The notes: generated by a model not told the origin, from the sequence alone. A stretch of 64,000 bases of DNA from Serripes groenlandicus (GCA_031761405.1 JASEVX010000007.1:42858411-42922410); one strand, 5' to 3'; shown: positions 1 through 10,649, counted from the first letter of the stretch. Numbers and translations: made by a program.

Positions 1-141
1 GGGTTGATTGATTGGGGTTTAATGCTTGTTTAATCAATTGTTCAGTCATATCACGGCAGCCAGTTCACCTGGCTTTCTCAGATCAGTACTTAACAAGACA
101 CACTTTCCAAGCAACTGGCTGCTTTTCCATATAGACTGTTA
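1..141 (-). repeat. 3' part of tRNA-derived SINE (family S1), reversed, cut by window edge
   Basis: Read on the minus strand this matches the body and tail of the full-length S1 SINE at 38037-38334: a block around CCAGTTGCTTGGAAA, then GAACTGG, GATATGACTGAA, and a tail of CAATCAATC units at the window edge. The tRNA-like head is absent. Confidence 0.8.
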
Positions 142-1367
142 CCGGAGCTACTGGATGGAAGGAGAGAAAGAAGGAGAGACAGTGGGAGACTGATAAACAG
201 ATTCATGGAAAGTGCAATAAATGTATAATACCTGTGCTGGTAAGAATTGAAACAGAACCATCTGAGCTACCACACGCCAGCATCAAACCAAGATCATGAG
301 GTGCAAAACTCACAGAATTAACTGAAATTTCGGGAAAAAGTAAATTATTATCACAACAAAATAATAAATTAAAAGCAAATAAATAATTCTTTCATGAAAT
401 TGTTTTAAGCATGTGTCAGATAAAAACAATTCCCTATCATCCAAATGAAGTTATTTAAACCAGTTCACTAAAGCAATTTTGAATGTTATATATCTAAACA
501 TTGCATTTTAGTACATCTACAACAGAGGATTTTTTAAAACATTGTGATAAAAGGATAAAATGCTTATAATAAGGAATTTAAATTTTTTCAACTCTTTGAA
601 TATTTATAATTTCATTTATAGAGGTATTCTATATGTATGGCTAGATGTTTTCAAAGAAGTCTGCTGAAGATTTGTTGCATGTTGAAAAGGGTCAATTTAT
701 AAAATTTGCAAAATTACATTATAAATGATAATATCATGTATTTTTTATTTCAAAGAGCAGGGCTCTCGTGAGGGGGCGACTTGAGCAAAGCAATCACCTC
801 AAATTGTCAGACTTCGCACATTCACTTGATCAAGGCGAAATCGACTTCGCCGATAATTTTGTCCCTAGCTATCGGATGCTGTAAATCATCACAGTCACGC
901 GCCATGTCTCTTAATTCAGTTCTCAGAATACACAGTTAATGTATACCCATTTAAAGCAGACAAGTCTTATCGCTTAAAACACACCATGACTTAGAACCGA
1001 TTGTCCAATCAACCATCGTGACTTTATACACTTATTCGCAACCGATTTTCAAATAAAAAATAACGGCCCTCCGTTAGCTTTTTTACTACGAATCGGATTT
1101 AAATAATCTGGAGAGGTATTTTACGAGATTCCAAAATTGTGGATGCCAATGAATTTTGCCAAGATATTTTTCGAAATTCCTACTCTGAAGCAGAATTTGA
1201 GGGCATTGAAAGGGCTGATTTGATAGAAATTGATTAGATGACATAATGCTTTTCTGCCATATAATGATTATGACATTTCTCATGATTAACAAGAATTGTC
1301 TGCAAGAAATTTGCGAACCACTCTTCGGTCTGGAATTTTTGTTGACATTGACAGCGAAGCTTTACCA
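142..1367. other. No recognisable gene or repeat
   Basis: AT-rich sequence with short open frames only. I see no exon with plausible splice sites and no family resemblance. It lies 3' of the SEC13 exons and could be a SEC13 intron. Confidence 0.5.
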
Positions 1368-1520
1368 TTATTATTAAAATCAAATAAATAAACATTAAAT
1401 TTTGTTTAAATAGATGTCACGTGTATCCCAAACAACTCTTTGCTTTGTCATAATTATTAAACTCAAAACAAATAAACATTCATTTTTGTTTATATTGATG
1501 TGTATCCCAAACGTCCCAGT
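1368..1520. repeat. Two-copy imperfect direct repeat, period about 80 bp
   Basis: The block ATTATTAAA..CAAATAAATAAACATT..TTTTGTTTA..GATGT..GTATCCCAAAC occurs at about 1370-1432 and again at about 1451-1512 with small differences. It is a local tandem duplication of unknown origin. Confidence 0.6.
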
Positions 1521-1756
1521 TATGACACACATATCAATGAAATAAGAAATAACACTTCTCCTTTAAGCAGAGTGAATAAATGTATATTGTTTTATGGCGC
1601 ATCGACAGCTAAGGTCATTTAGCGCGCAATTAAATTTAATTATTCATGATCCCTGGGTAAACAAACCAGTACTAGGCTAGAAAATGTGCCTTGCCCAAGG
1701 GCACTCCACCATGACCGTAGTGCCGTGACTGGGGATAGAACCCTTAAGCAGAGTGT

Positions 1757-1985
1757 CTGCCTCGGGTGCGTGCTCAATCCCTGGCAGGGTCATACCAAAG
1801 ACATTAACATGGAAGAAATAGCAGCCCTCCATGACACTCAGAGCTGTGGTGTTAGCGATATGACTGACTTGCTGGTGGTGTCAGAATAAATGGACCAGTA
1901 GTACTCATAACTTACCCAGGAAACAACTTGATATAACTGGAAAATTGTTGAAACGGCAAATAACATCAAACGATCAATCAACCTA
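1757..1985 (+). repeat. tRNA-derived SINE (family S2)
   Basis: Starts CTGCCTCGGGTG like the copy at 27660. It contains the family core ACTGACT..CTGGTG..GTGTCAG.ATAAATGGACCAGTAGTACT..TAACTTACCCAGGAAA and ends GTTGAAACGGCAAATAACA then CAATCAA. Other copies are at 4915-5035 (reverse), 27655-27865, 31725-31905, 35517-35685, 36541-36668 and inside each 1329-bp unit. Confidence 0.75.
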
Positions 1986-2085
1986 AATGGGACAGCAGAT
2001 AAAGTGTAGTACAGATTATCAACAACTGCCAGTTTGATCGACATCTACATAAGCGTGTTAGCACAACAAGAAATGAAAACCACAC

Positions 2086-5000
2086 CTGATGAATCGTGAT
2101 TTGAATATTCGTACAGTTTTCCCCAGGTTCCATTTGTTTCTTTCCATATAATGACTTTTCTATCGTAACCACAGGAGGCTATCAGATTACCGTACATTGG
2201 GTGAGCCCATGCAAGCTGCCATACTGGACCATCATGACTGTGAACAAAAGATCATATTTACTGTTATTAACTTGTTCCCTCATACTTACAACTTTTGATG
2301 CCTCTAAAGGAGAGAATACTGAAGAAAACAGTGAAGAGAAAGAAGACGTCTACTTTCCCAAAATGTCTTCAACAATGTAACAAAATTATACTTCTAGTCA
2401 GATTTATTACATTTAATCTGAAAATATTTCTAAAGAAGTCAACTCTAGATACAAACTATCATCATAAATTTATTACTTATTTAAACAAGAGCACCGCGTA
2501 CGGCACAGACCCTCGACTGATAGGGAGAGAACAAAAAAATGAGCTAAACAAAAAACCTTAACCGGACGACGACGACGACGCCAGGGTCATGACAATAGTC
2601 AAAAGTCGAGCTAATAAAAAGGATATGATATCATAATGTTTGGTTGTTGTCAGTTTGATAATGTTTATTTTGTCCATTTTTTTCTGAATACAGTATTAAA
2701 CTGCTGTTATACATATATCTGATTTAATTTCATGAATAAATATGTTTTGTATGTTAATATACATACATATTGTATTAAGTTAATAATAATATTCTGTGCT
2801 GTTCATATGATATCACTCATGCTCTGCACATATGGCAATGTACATTTCCTTTGGTGGTATTGAGAAAACAATACCAAAAAGAAAACAAGAGCTGTCTGTA
2901 AGACAGTATGTTTACTATTTTACCGCTTAACCAGCCAGTATTTCTCAAATAATAAAGAGCCATAATTTGCATTATATGCAATATAGTTATCTTACTTTAT
3001 TTTTTAAATGTGATGGTTGGGAAAAATCGATAAAATTTCAATTAAATGCATTAAGTATTTACTGAGATATGGACTCTTAACCCTTTCCCACCTGCAGATG
3101 CATTTTGACGACTTTTTGACGAGCAGAGGACGACTTTTAAAAACATTGTGGCCAAAGGTGAAATTGCTCATGATGAGCAATTTCTCCTTTGGCTACAATG
3201 TTTTCAACTTTATTTAACAAAAAAGCTATCTTTTATGGAGACTTTTCAGGTTTTTGTCACTATGTTTTCAAAGTCGTCTGCTGCAGAATTGTTGTATGTG
3301 GGAAAGGGTTAACGTAGTTAATGTAGCAAAAAAGTGCCATTTTTGCAATATATATATATGCAGGATAGAGTTATCTTACTTGATTATTTACATAGTTGTG
3401 ATGACTGGGGTGACTTGAAGAAAGTTTTTAATGCAATACATCTAGTAGTAACTGAGCTATGGAATAATATATATATATATACCTGCATGCAAAACCTAAA
3501 CCAAGGTGTGATGCCGATGCCAGGGCGAGTACCATAGCTCTCATATTATCCGAATACACAAGCTAACAAACAATTATAAATCATTTTGTTTTCCTGAACT
3601 ATATTCAAGGTTTACTCGATATAATGACTTGAATTATGAAAACAATTCAAACTTAATACAGATGTGACGGTTTTACACATTAAACAGAGCTCTAGATAAG
3701 GGTGTTATTATGTTCTGAAATAATTATATAACTTCTAAGACCTATGTTGTTGGTACTCAAAGCATAGGTTTAAATGAGTGCTATTAAAAAAGACCTGTTA
3801 ACTCATTCTTGTCTAGTCCTCTGATAAACCCTTACCCACATACAAAATATCTGCAGTAGATGACTTTGAAAACATCTTGGCAAAAATATGAAAAATCTCT
3901 CTTATTTAAATTATGATAATTGAATAGAGACCAAGTTGAAAAAATTGTGGCAAATGGAGAAAGTGCTACTTTTGAGCAATTTCTACTTTTGTCCCAATGT
4001 TTTTAAAAGGCATTTGCTGAAGAGGCATCAGAAAGCGTCTATAGGTGGGATAGGGTTAAACCTTTGATTACAAGGAGTAAGGCTCTTACCCTCGTAGATC
4101 TGAAATAAGTCTCTGTTGACCTCCTTTGACATCAAACACTTTAATAGATCTGTCAGATGAGCATGTTGCTAGTTTTGTGCCATAGTAGTCAAGTTGTGCA
4201 TCATGCTGTAAAATATTTACATGAATGATTTTGAAAATTGAAATTACAGTCCAACCTGTGTTTTGTAGACCAGCCATGGGACGAGAACAGTATGGTCTTT
4301 GTTCACAGGTGGTCTTTAATTGCAGGGTAATTTATGCAGAAAATGAGTAATTGGGAAATCAAAAGTGTGGTTGCTATAGACAGGGAAATGCTATACAAAG
4401 GTGGTCTTTAGCACAGGTTTGACTGTATATCATATGTACAGGAATGTTACATGATATATAAATTAATGTTATGATTCCTCAGGAAATCATGATTCTATCT
4501 TAATTGAATATACAGTGGAACCTGTGTATAAAGACCACCCATGGGAACACAAAAATATGGCCTTTGTTCACATGTGGTCTTTAATTGCAGGGTCATTTAT
4601 AAATGCAGTAAATGAGTAATTCAATTAGGAAACTAAAAATGGGGTTGCTATAGACAGAGAATCGCTATTCCAAGGTGTTCGTTAGCCCAGGTTTGATTGT
4701 ATATATATATATAGGACACTAATCTTTACCTTCGTGTCCAATTTAATTCTTCCCAGATTTTACCAAAATAACCCTTTGCCACAAACAGACGTTTTCTGAT
4801 GCCTCTGCAGCAGAAAACCTTTGAAATCATTGTGGCAAAAGAAGAAGTTGCCAATAGTGAGTAAATTCTCCATCTGCCATGTATTCTTCAATATTTTTTT
4901 TCCCTCCACCAGGTAAATAATAAGTACGTCTGGTCCATGTATCCTGACACCAGCCAGTCAGTCGAAATGCTAAGCCCGAAACACTGAGTGCCAAGGAGGA

Positions 5001-5701
5001 TAGCCATAAGGCATTACTACCCTTTTTAAAGTCTTTGCAGAGATATTATAAATATGGTGACAAACTCAGGAGGTCTGTAAATACAAGTTGTATTATTACA
5101 TTACTTATCATTGACTGATCTTTTTAATTAAAGCATTCTTTTGTACATATTTATATCCATATGATATTTCATTTTCATGAAAATAAAGTTTAGTTTGGGC
5201 CTGGTGATGTTAGTTTTTACCTGTCCTTAACTTGAAAGTAATCAGGTAATCATGCTAAAATAATTGAAAATTATAATGTCATACTTTTCGTTTTTCGATG
5301 ATTACTTAAATGCACTCTTAATAAACTGTAGATCCAATCAGGTGAACAGTTTTAACATTTTCCCACATACAACAAATCTGCAGTCTTTGAAAACATGTAG
5401 AAAAAATGTTGAAAACCTCGATAAATGAAAGTTTAATTATTGGATTGAGTTGAAAACATTGTGGCAAATGAAGAAATTGCTCATCATGAGCAATTTTTCT
5501 TTTACCACAAGGTTTTCAAAGGTCGTCTACTTCAGGGGCATCAGAAAGCATCTGTATGAGGGAAATGGTTAAATGATGTCTTGATGAGATACACTCAGCT
5601 TGAGTAACTGCCTGTAAGAATGAATATGGTGATTATGAAAAAATGCATTAACTTACAATCATATCTTCATGAGCAGTGTCTATTGAATTCAAAACAGAAA
5701 C
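2086..5701 (-). CDS. SEC13: SEC13 homologue, N-terminal coding exons (gene partial, runs off the left edge)
   Basis: SEC13 is a WD40 beta-propeller of the COPII outer coat, also found in the Nup107-160 nuclear pore subcomplex and in GATOR2. Three consecutive minus-strand exons are visible. Exon 5701-5657 (15 codons, [15 protein letters not shown]) has a TTTCAG acceptor and GTAAGT donor. Exon 4205-4090 encodes [20 protein letters not shown] and on to ISDLR, ending with two bases of a Gly codon. Exon 2237-2086 encodes [27 protein letters not shown] and NHDSS, ending in phase 1. Phases join exactly and give about 105 residues, the first third of a roughly 320-residue family. The start Met is not in these exons; in vertebrate SEC13, as I recall, the first coding exon carries only the Met, so a separate first exon is expected to the right. 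Blades 2-6 must lie left of the window. Introns carry MITEs and SINEs. Identity is very secure; the first exon is not. Confidence 0.95.
2485..2620 (-). mobile_element. Short deletion derivative of a hairpin/CTCTTG element (type D)
   Basis: On the minus strand it begins TTAGCTCGACTTTTGACTA, has the GTCGTCGTCGTCGTCC tract typical of the 5' part, then a subterminal AGTCGAG complementary to the 5' GCTCGACT, and ends GCGGTGCTCTTGTTT. At about 135 bp it has lost the internal tandem repeats. It lies in SEC13 intron sequence. Confidence 0.6.
2883..3565 (-). mobile_element. Type D element, reversed, interrupted by a piggyBac-type MITE
   Basis: Minus-strand 5' end near 3565 reads GGATAATATGAGAGCTATGG followed by GCCCTGGCATCGGCATC, matching the 5' part of the long type D element at 53183. 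The 3' end near 2884 is CTGTCTTACAGACAGCTCTTGTTTT, a hairpin followed by CTCTTG. The MITE at 3077-3312 sits inside it. Confidence 0.6.
3077..3312. mobile_element. PiggyBac-type MITE (family P), full length
   Basis: Bounded by TTAA on both sides. Ends CCCTTTCCCAC...GTGGGAAAGGG form terminal inverted repeats; inside is a hairpin around ATTGCTCATGATGAGCAAT flanked by AACATTGTGGCCAAAGG/CCTTTGGCTACAATGTT, then TCGTCTGCTGCAGA. TTAA duplication with CCCTT-type ends is the hallmark of the piggyBac superfamily. No transposase is encoded, so it is non-autonomous. Confidence 0.85.
3828..4059. mobile_element. PiggyBac-type MITE (family P), diverged
   Basis: Starts AACCCTTACCCACATAC and ends GGTGGGATAGGGTTAA. 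It retains the CTGCAGTAGATGACTTTGAAAACAT segment and the GAGCAATTTCTAC hairpin arm. It lies just upstream (on the minus strand) of a SEC13 donor site at 4089. Confidence 0.75.
4247..4425. mobile_element. TA-flanked MITE (family T, pogo/Tc1-like ends)
   Basis: TA flanks both ends. Begins CAGTCCAACCTGTG and ends CACAGGTTTGACTG, with a second inverted motif TGGTCTTT.../AAAGACCA. Body: GGTCTTTAATTGCAGGGT..TTTATGCAGAAAATGAGTAATT..GTGTGGTTGCTATAGACAGGG. It lies in a SEC13 intron, 42 bp from the exon at 4205. Confidence 0.8.
4513..4699. mobile_element. TA-flanked MITE (family T)
   Basis: CAGTGGAACCTGTGTATAAA at the left and CAGGTTTGATTG at the right, flanked by TA. Same body as the copy at 4247. 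In SEC13 intron sequence. Confidence 0.8.
4771..4880. mobile_element. PiggyBac-type MITE (family P), truncated
   Basis: Left half only: ATAACCCTTTGCCACAAACAGACG, GATGCCTCTGCAGCAGA, CATTGTGGCAAAAGAAGAA. The right terminal repeat is missing. Confidence 0.7.
4915..5035 (-). repeat. S2 SINE fragment, reversed
   Basis: Reverse complement of the S2 core: GTAGTAATGCC, CTCCTTGGCACTCAGTG, ACTGACTGGCTGGTGTCAGG, ATGGACCAGACGTACTTA. The 5' head and the CAATC tail are not obvious. Confidence 0.7.
5350..5576. mobile_element. PiggyBac-type MITE (family P)
   Basis: Starts TTTTAACATTTTCCCACATAC and ends GTATGAGGGAAATGGTTAAA. It contains AAATTGCTCATCATGAGCAA, the central hairpin. It lies just left of the SEC13 exon at 5657. 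Confidence 0.75.
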
Positions 5702-6496
5702 CTGAAATAAGAAGAAAAAAAGTAAGCATCCCTGTTTTCTTTAGGCTTTATATTCAGCAATTTTTTCCCTACATAAGTCGTACCATTTAATGGTCATTTT
5801 ACCCTGATTTATAAAATATTATAAAATTCTCCATCATTTTCCGTTTTACATTTTTAAACTGTTCAACTAACCAGGATTTTCAGTGTGTATTGCTAAAAAT
5901 CAAAACAAGGTCATTCTAGACTAAAGAGTGTCTAGTTGATAAGAGTAGTGAATACAGAATACATATGCGATGTCTTTCTATGTAAAACTACTACTTGCCC
6001 AGTCGGACAATTACTATAAACTTTGAAATATGGTCAGTGGACAAATTGTAACGGCAGAATTTCGTTTCTAACCAGTCATATCTGCTGGTTCATGTTGAGG
6101 ATTGACGAAATTGGCTAAAAAAAAAATGAAACAACCCCACCAACTCCCTATACGTTTTGTGTGAATTAAAAGAGTTATCACTATTTCGTTAAAATAAATA
6201 TCCATTTTGGTTAAATAAAATTGACGAAATGTGATTAATGACAATAATGTAGGTGCAGCTTCTAGGACTAGGAGATGGAATAGTTCAGTATTTAAACATA
6301 CAAAAATGTGAGTAAGATCCTTTCCGTTTACTTTTTACGATAGATTGTTAAATTTTGTCCCTTTCGTGTGACATACATTGCGTATGCGAGATTCAACCCT
6401 GAAGCATCGCCAAAAGTTCCGACCAGATTCACGGTAGGAAATTTGCTATAGGAAATAGGGACATAAATGTAAGACCTCGCAATGCAGGATAATAAC
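5702..6496. other. SEC13 upstream or first-intron sequence, nothing recognised
   Basis: AT-rich, no family resemblance and no convincing exon. If the proposed first SEC13 exon at 9379 is correct, this is intron 1. Confidence 0.5.
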
Positions 6497-6993
6497 AAAA
6501 AGAACAAGAGTGCAAACTGTCACAAAATACGCCCATCCTGTTTTTTTGAGACCAAGTATAGTGATAATATCTCAGACAAGTTCGACAACTAGCCATATTG
6601 CTGTTATCATTCGAGAGTTATTGCGCTTTAATTACAGAAACTACCTCAAATCGGTTTTGTCTGATCAATTACTTTTGAAGCCTTTATCCAATCATCATTA
6701 AATTTGTTCTGAATTATGCCGATATACCTTTTGACCAAATTTGTTGGTGATTGAACAAAGGCTTCTTAAGTTATTGAGCAGACAAGATCAATTTTAAGTA
6801 ATTTCTATAATTAAGGGCAATAACTCTCGACTGACTAGAGCGATATGGCTAGTTATCGAACTTGTCCAAGATATTATGCCAATACACATTCTGACCAAAT
6901 TCTGTGATGATTTGACAAAGGTTAAAGATACTTGACAGCGCCCGCCCACCCGTATGCGGCAGTTAAACTATAATACGTCCTGGGCGTATAAAA
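6497..6993 (-). mobile_element. Hairpin/CTCTTG element (type G), reversed
   Basis: On the minus strand the 5' end is TTTTTATACGCCCAGGACGT, an ATACGCCC..GGACGTAT-type hairpin. A subterminal GGGCGTATTTTG pairs with the 5' ATACGCCC, and the end is TTTGCACTCTTGTTC. The interior has two diverged units around ATATGGCTAGTT, ACAAGTTCGA and TTCTGACCAAATT. Confidence 0.55.
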
Positions 6994-7434
6994 ATTATCA
7001 TATGCGATGTCTTTCTATGTAGGAGTAGCTTAGGACTAGGCAAGTAGTTGCAAAAGTTAATAAGGGTAAACAAATCGACAGCGAAGTTTCCCGTCAATAG
7101 GTAATGTGTATGAATTTTGCTATACCGTCTTTCCAAAAATTGTGTCCAGAATGCATTTTTCGATGCAGTCACGATTCTGCTACAGTGCTATGTTTTGATT
7201 GGATGAAAACAAAATATCGAAACAAAAAAAACTTCTAGAGAAAATAATTAAATATGATAATACGTACTCGATAAAGGAACGAGCACAAGTAATTTTATGT
7301 GTGATAATTTCCGTTTAATAACACTCGTCATCTATTTCTAAAACGAGTTCAAATAACAACTCGTAAGGGTTTTTTGACCTTTGACTTTCCAGAAGTTATA
7401 AATCCAAATTCATGTAACATGACGTCATTCTATT

Positions 7435-7500
7435 AGTGGTGCAGAGGTAGAGCGTCAGCCTCTTGTATCAAAGGTCCCTGGTTCGAGTCCCGTGATGAGC
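7435..7500 (+). repeat. tRNA-like segment (A-box and B-box), not a functional tRNA
   Basis: GTGGTGCAGAGGTAGAGCG resembles a pol III A box and GGTTCGAGTCC matches the B box, with an anticodon-stem-like CCTCTTGTATCAAAGG between. Flanking bases do not pair as an acceptor stem. The same segment recurs at about 8370-8440. It is probably the head of an old SINE. Confidence 0.55.
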
Positions 7501-8450
7501 GGGTCCTGACTTTGGGATTTTTTCACACAAACGGCGTGAGTACTGGTTAAGTCTCCAGGAAGCAGACATCGAGCGTGATTAATATAAGCTGAAAGCTTGT
7601 TTTTGTTTCACAATCAATGTAAAATAAATAAGTTTAAACTAAAGTAAATGAACCAAAAGGAAAACGACAGAAATTATAGGAAACGTTAATTTGACTTGTC
7701 ACAAATGTAGTTCCGTGAATTATGGAATCGTTTTATTTGAAGTACTTTATGAAGGGCAAGTTGATTATTTGTTGTACCTGTCATCATAATTTCATGGATG
7801 TAAAAACTTAGCTATATTTTAAAGTTAAATATAAGCTTAACCTGATGATGATTTTTATTTGCTTAGGTCAGTAGGACTCGTAATTGACGTAAATAACTGA
7901 TCGTGCTGCAAGCAAGGGGCTAACTCAGTAACTGCAGTTCGCGGGGAATTATTCACCAATCACAACATATAATACGGGTAAACAAATCGACGGCGAAGCC
8001 GGCGATGTTTCCCGTCAATAGGTAATGTGTATGAACTTGGCAAAAAATTGCTATACCATCTTTCCTAAAATTGTGTCCAGAGCGCACTTTTCGATGCAGT
8101 GATACGCAGTCACGATACTCGTACGTTTTCATTGGATGAAAAGAAAATATCGAAACAAAAAAAACTTCTAGAGGAAATAATTAAATATGATAATACATAC
8201 ACGATAAAGGAACAAGCACAAGTTATTTTATGTGTGATAATTTGCGTGTAATAACACTCGTCGTCTAATTCTAAAACGAGTTCAATAAAAACTTGTAAGG
8301 GTTTTTTGACTTTCCGGAAGTTATAAATCCAAATTTCTGTAATATGACGTCATAAAAGTGACGTCATTCTATTAGTGGTGCAGAGGTAGAGCGTCGGCCT
8401 CTTGTATCAAAGGTCCCTGGTTCGAGTCCCGTGATGAGCGGGTCCTGACT

Positions 8451-8573
8451 TTTCTTTGTTTTTGTTTTTGTTCTGGTATTTTGATTTGTTAATTCATTGT
8501 ATTTGGTTCGAAACATTGTATGTATGTTTATAATCAATAAATATGTTCTATGTTCTATGTTCCTGACTTTGGG
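8451..8573 (+). mobile_element. Short retroposon insertion with TATGTTC-repeat tail
   Basis: Relative to the paralogous unit 1, about 122 bp are inserted after GGGTCCTGAC. The insert runs TTTTGATTTGTTAATTCATTG to AATAAATATGTTC and ends with TATGTTC repeats, then TCCTGAC is repeated. The flanking TCCTGAC copies look like a target-site duplication, and the tail resembles a LINE/SINE 3' end. Confidence 0.65.
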
Positions 8574-8991
8574 ATTTAAGTCTCCAGGAAGCAGACATCG
8601 AGCGTGATTAATATAAGCTGAAAGCTTGTTTCACAATCGATGTAATATAAATAAGTTTAAACTAAATGAACCAAAAAGAAAACGACAGAAAGTATAGGAA
8701 ACGTTAGTTTGACTTGTCACAAATGTAGTTCCGTAAATTATGGAATCGTTTTATTTGAAGTACTTTATGAAGGGCAAGTTGATTATTTGTTGTACCTGTC
8801 ATCATAATTTCATGGATGTAAAATCTTGGCTATATTTTAAAGTTAAATATAAGCTTAACCTGATGATGATTTTTATTTTCTTTGCTTAGGTCGGTAGGAC
8901 TCGTAATTGACGTAAATAACTGATCGTGCTGCAAGCAAGGGGCTAACTGCAGTTCACGGGGAATTATTCACCGATCACAACATATAATAAA

Positions 8992-9075
8992 GGTTTACCC
9001 GAAATAGGTAGCACCTATAATCATATTAAATGTTTACCCGAAATAGGTAGCACCTATACTCATATTAGTCATATA
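8992..9075. repeat. Short direct duplication
   Basis: GTTTACCCGAAATAGGTAGC plus CACCTATA and CATATTA occurs twice, about 40 bp apart. Confidence 0.7.
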
Positions 9076-9221
9076 TAAAGTTGTTTTCGCTATCTAGCTA
9101 TACCGCCTATACTCATATTATAGAGGCCTGCCTGGTAGTTAAAACTAAAAGAAACACACTTTAAATGATATAGAATGAGGAAAATATGATTAAATAAATA
9201 TTTTAAATATTGTTTTCACAG

Positions 9222-9279
9222 TATGGATCAGCATTCACAATGAACTTCTTACCCCACCCATATTTTAAACATATCACCG
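9222..9279 (+). CDS. Possible first coding exon of the JmjC gene (tentative)
   Basis: A TGTTTTCACAG acceptor is followed by an open segment with ATG at 9240 (MNFLPHPYFKHIT) and a GTAAGATT donor after 9279, in phase 1. The first firm JmjC exon at 22341 needs exactly one preceding base, and joining gives a Gly codon and an open frame. Phase agreement alone has a one-in-three chance. The intron would be 13 kb and would hold the 1329-bp array. The segment also lies inside the proposed SEC13 first intron on the other strand. Treat as a candidate only. Confidence 0.25.
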
Positions 9280-9378
9280 GTAAGATTGTACTTGAAAACT
9301 AATGGAAGCATTCACTAACTGAGAATATCTATTCTTTCAGAAACGTTACTCATGAGAAATAAATTTAATTTTTCATAC

Positions 9379-9381
9379 CAT
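9379..9381 (-). CDS. SEC13: Candidate SEC13 start codon (Met-only first coding exon)
   Basis: On the minus strand GACTGAAAATG is followed directly by GTATGA, a donor. Splicing here to the exon at 5701 gives M-VSVLNSID, the form expected for SEC13 N termini. Weaker ATG-GT alternatives exist at about 5784 (ATG|GTACGA) and 8057 (ATG|GTATAG). This one is preferred because a TGACGTGG motif lies about 70 bp upstream of it. Confidence 0.4.
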
Positions 9382-9451
9382 TTTCAGTCACGTATCTCTA
9401 CAAACATACAACGATAACTTGTTTGATTGTTATGTGACAAATTGTCCAGTT

Positions 9452-9459
9452 TGACGTGG
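9452..9459. promoter_or_regulatory. TGACGTGG, UPRE-like motif (possible ATF6/XBP1 site)
   Basis: TGACGTGG matches the unfolded-protein-response element core bound by XBP1/ATF6 in animals. COPII genes including SEC13 are known targets of this response. It lies about 70 bp upstream of the candidate SEC13 ATG at 9381. A single 8-mer is weak evidence. Confidence 0.3.
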
Positions 9460-10212
9460 CTAGACTTTTTTTACCTCCCGTTGAAGATCAATGGTTCGTT
9501 TGATTGTATCCATTATTTAGAATAATCTTCGACTGTGCCACTTGTTAAAATTTCACACTCACATTGACAGTAAACAAGTAAAAATCATAAAAAAGGAATA
9601 ACATAACATACTTTATACAAAACGAATATATAAATGAAAAGTTACATGTGGAAATAAAAATGAATAAGATTTAATCGAATAAATTTCAAAAAACCAATAC
9701 ATCTTCTTCAAATCAAACACGACAACAACAAACACAAATTTATTGTTTACAAAATCCAACCCTTTCATGCAACTTGATGAGATTTTTTTTAGTGGACATG
9801 CAAGTTTCGAATCGTCTTTCAAGCTGGCGCGAGTTGTCTCTAAATCACTGTTTTGTAAGTTGTACGAACTTTTTATTGTTCACTTATCCAATAAGAGGAA
9901 TGTATCTATTATAAATAATCAATAATAAATGCAAACAACAATTATTGAATTAATTAGGAAAAGTTTATATATGACTCCCAATAACCTGATTATATCGCCA
10001 TTTAATACATAGGATGCGAACAGTCAAAATATAAAATCGCATTCCTCGTACAGAAACCTTAACCAACAGACACTCTGCTTTCCTGACAACAATCCATGCT
10101 TATTTAAAACACAAATAGAAAAGAACATAAAATAAATGCTTACATCTGACCTCTTCTTGGATTTATGTTATATATTTACAATTTTCTTCGGTATTTCAGT
10201 CATCAAGATGAC

Positions 10213-10415
10213 AGAATATTTATCCATGATCCCTTGGTGAAACCAGGTAGAGTCCATCTCGAATGGGGAGGTCACAGGTTCGAACTCCGTACCGACTGGG
10301 CCTACTAAAGACTTACAAAATTGTAGAAATTGCTTTTATCATTAGTGTTAGAATAAATGAACCAGCAGTCACTTAAAAATTGTTGAAAGTTGCGTAAAAC
10401 ATAATGCAAATCAAA
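10213..10415 (+). repeat. S2-type SINE inside each 1329-bp unit
   Basis: A tRNA-like head with GGTAGAGTCCATCTCG and the B box GGTTCGAACTCC is followed by GTGTTAGAATAAATGAACCAG and AAAATTGTTGAAAGTTGCGT. Equivalent copies lie 1329, 2658, 3987 and 5316 bp further on. Confidence 0.65.
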
Positions 10416-10419
10416 CCAG

Positions 10420-10649
10420 TTAACCCTTTCCCTCATACGGCAATTCTGCAGCAGACGACTTTGAACGTATTTTGTCAAAAAAAAGAAAATCTCTATAATT
10501 GAATGGATAACCTATGACTAAAAGTTGAAAGCATTGTGGCAAAAGAAGAAATTGCACGTTTTGTGCAATTTCTTCTTTTGTCACTATGTTTTCAAAAAGT
10601 CGTCTCCTGCAGAGGCGTCGGAACGCGTTTATATGTGGGAAAGGGTTAA
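10420..10649. mobile_element. PiggyBac-type MITE (family P), subfamily with GCAC/GTGC hairpin
   Basis: TTAA-bounded, ends CCCTTTCCCTCATACG and TATGTGGGAAAGGG. Central hairpin AATTGCACGTTTTGTGCAAT. Repeated in the other array units at 11749, 13078, 14407 and 15736. A second, incomplete copy follows at about 10725-10860 in each unit (AACCCTTTCTC..GCAGACGG..CAAGCAATTTCTCC). Confidence 0.85.

Larger units (their letters stand above)
7064..8989. repeat. Diverged tandem duplication, two units of about 0.9-1.0 kb
   Basis: Unit 1 (7064-7972) and unit 2 (7975-8989) share the same order of segments: GGTAAACAAATCGAC, TCCCGTCAATAGGTAATG, AACAAAAAAAACTTCTAGAG, the tRNA-like GGTAGAGCGTC..GGTTCGAGTCCC segment, GAAGCAGACATCGAGCGTG, and GGGGAATTATTCACC. 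Several percent divergence is visible. Unit 2 additionally carries an insertion at about 8451-8573. Confidence 0.85.

Noticed and set aside
7435..7505. Functional tRNA gene
   Set aside because: A and B boxes are present but the acceptor stem does not pair, and the copy at 8370 shares the same defect. A SINE head is more likely.
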